Positions 63,073-64,000 of a DNA stretch of 64,000 bases are shown piece after piece. Position numbers and translations under genes: made by a program. Under the pieces are notes generated by a model. The model was not told where the DNA came from. It saw only the letters and a list, made by a program, of their open reading frames with translations, and did not search any database. The stretch is from Pseudomonas phenolilytica (lineage in GTDB: Bacteria > Pseudomonadota > Gammaproteobacteria > Pseudomonadales > Pseudomonadaceae), in assembly GCF_021432765.1 (NCBI RefSeq), contig NZ_CP058908.1:3496001-3560000 (forward strand), written 5' to 3'. The first letter of the stretch is position 1, and each line of letters starts with the position of its first letter.

Positions 63073-63768
63073 ATGTTCACCCTCACCCACCTCGACACCC
63101 CGCCGCCGGAAGCGCTGAAAAGCCAGGTGCTGCAGCTGGTGGTGGACTACCTCGGCGACATCAGCCCCGTCTCGCTCACGCCGAGCAACCCGCTGTATCA
63201 GCTGTACCAGTACGTGGTGGGCTTCGAGGTGCATCGCTACCTGGACAGCATGGACGGCGCCCAGGCGGGCAAGCCCGAGCTGATCATGGCGCTGGATGCC
63301 GACGACCCGGCAATCCTGCTCGGTTTCGCGCTGTACCTGCCGTACGTGGACGACCCCGAGGCATGTGCGCTGGCCTATCTGGCGGTTGATGCCGGCCATC
63401 GTCGTCAGGGCATCGGCCGGGCCATGGTCGCGGCGATGGTGGCGCGCTATCCGCACGCCGAAGTAGCGTGCGTGGCGGGCAAGGCGCCGTACTTCGAGGC
63501 GCTGGGCTTCATGCCTTTGGCGGCGCGTGGCCCGCAGGTGGTGCTGAACACCCGCAGCCAGGCATCCCCCGGCGTGGTGGCCGTGCAGGATCTGGCACCG
63601 ATCTTCCAATCGAAGGAGGTACGGCAGATTCACAGCTACCTGATGAAACAGCACGGCGAAAAAGCCATGAGCAATGCGGAAAAGCAGCGGGATCGGCTGC
63701 TGGATCAGCTGACCAAGCAGGCCGACCACCTGATCGAAACGTTCACCGCAGCCCGGCGTCTGCACTGA
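63073..63768 (+). CDS. GNAT family N-acetyltransferase
   Basis: A 231-residue protein with a GNAT domain in the middle: motif A is ALAYLAVDAGHRRQGIGRAM, with the R/Q-x-x-G-x-G/A acetyl-CoA loop, and motif B CVAGKAPYFEALGFMPLA. The last 70 residues form a charged helical extension (EKQRDRLLDQLTKQADHLIETF), which is not part of a standard GNAT. The acceptor is unknown. ATG 63073 is the start nearest to a GGAG (GGAGCCCCGCC) upstream. Confidence 0.8.
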   Translation: MFTLTHLDTPPPEALKSQVLQLVVDYLGDISPVSLTPSNPLYQLYQYVVGFEVHRYLDSMDGAQAGKPELIMALDADDPAILLGFALYLPYVDDPEACALAYLAVDAGHRRQGIGRAMVAAMVARYPHAEVACVAGKAPYFEALGFMPLAARGPQVVLNTRSQASPGVVAVQDLAPIFQSKEVRQIHSYLMKQHGEKAMSNAEKQRDRLLDQLTKQADHLIETFTAARRLH

Positions 63769-63818
63769 TCGTCATCGCCGCTTCCGCAACAGCGCATGGA
63801 CGGCGGCGCACGCTGGGT

Positions 63819-64000
63819 TCAGATCTTCACGCAGGCAAAAATCGCGTTGCCTGAAGCCTCGTTCCAGAGCAAGAGCTTCTCGTAGTCATGCTCGAGCACA
63901 TGCACCTCGAAATACGGCTGCAGCAGTTCGATCAACTCGGCGAAGCTCAGCGCCACCATCGCGTGCTCGTCATGCCAGACCTGACTTTTTCCTTCGACGG
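63819..64000 (-). CDS. C-terminal end of a protein, cut by the window edge (possible methyltransferase)
   Basis: The final 60 codons of a minus-strand gene run from the window edge to a TGA at 63819-63821. The read text begins VEGKSQVWHDEHAMVALSFA and ends AIFACVKI. The pattern (a strand-helix-strand ending with hydrophobic LLLWNEASG) resembles the end of a small SAM-dependent methyltransferase, but I cannot confirm it. Confidence 0.4.
   Translation of the reverse strand, partial: VEGKSQVWHDEHAMVALSFAELIELLQPYFEVHVLEHDYEKLLLWNEASGNAIFACVKI

Overview
The window is GC-rich, tightly packed chromosomal DNA of a gamma-proteobacterium that I would place in Pseudomonas, most likely the Stutzerimonas (P. 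stutzeri) group. The reasons are the protein set (AruC, PcpS-like phosphopantetheinyl transferase, a twin ATP-cone NrdA, AzlCD, polyphosphate:AMP phosphotransferase), the gene order of the itaconate cluster, which matches the one I remember from P. aeruginosa PA0877-PA0884, and two 76-bp attC sites that resemble the integron cassette sites described in P. stutzeri. The species placement is inference.

Layout. 1-12.3 kb: SstT serine/threonine symporter, a chemoreceptor with a sigma-28-like promoter, a DUF3859 protein, an exported amidohydrolase divergent from an OsmC protein across a control region with an Anr box and a CsoR-like palindrome, small proteins, AruC, a crotonase, an HD-GYP protein, tRNA-Ser(GGA), and azlCD with a divergent LysR regulator. 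12.3-18.7 kb: an EAL-CBS-GGDEF protein, two small envelope proteins, a rhodanese, an MscS channel and acetyl-CoA synthetase. 19.2-23.7 kb: a CoA-transferase/HMG-CoA-lyase module with its own LysR regulator and TRAP binding protein. 23.86-25.0 kb: two AT-rich gene cassettes with attC sites and no integrase. 25.3-34.5 kb: a hydrolase and then the itaconate-type operon (binding protein, citramalyl-CoA lyase, CoA transferase, MmgE/PrpD, VOC, acyl-CoA dehydrogenase, hydratase) with a divergent LysR regulator. 34.5-53.1 kb: mostly core genes, including DUF2254, an MFS transporter, ArfB, a second chemoreceptor, an ABC exporter, a DsbA-like protein, TrhO, BolA, fumarase C, a thiolase, polyphosphate kinase-like PAP, a phosphopantetheinyl transferase and RstAB. 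53.1-58.3 kb: nrdA and nrdB behind a control region with NrdR-like and DnaA boxes. 58.3-60.1 kb: an AT-rich island gene for a large HEPN-domain protein. 60.1-64 kb: a frameshifted RAYT transposase among its repeats, then LysR/AzoR, a TfoX N-terminal protein, a GNAT protein and the end of a cut-off gene.

The two catabolic modules (19.2-23.7 and 26.3-34.5 kb) look like paralogous arrangements: each has a CaiB-type CoA transferase, a C-C lyase, an orphan TRAP binding protein and a similar LysR regulator beside a TTC-N9-GAA operator candidate. Their products (acetyl-CoA, pyruvate, acetoacetate) would feed the thiolase, AcsA and fumarase routes also encoded here. A family of short GTGGA...TCCAC...CCTACG palindromes is scattered through intergenic gaps from 22.7 to 62.6 kb, including three gaps inside the itaconate operon; one sub-type occurs as three identical 34-bp copies, two of them flanking the RAYT gene.

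The best candidates for undescribed biology are the solitary HEPN protein at 58.3 kb and the two integron-type cassettes at 23.9-25.0 kb, one of which encodes a PD-(D/E)XK-like protein.
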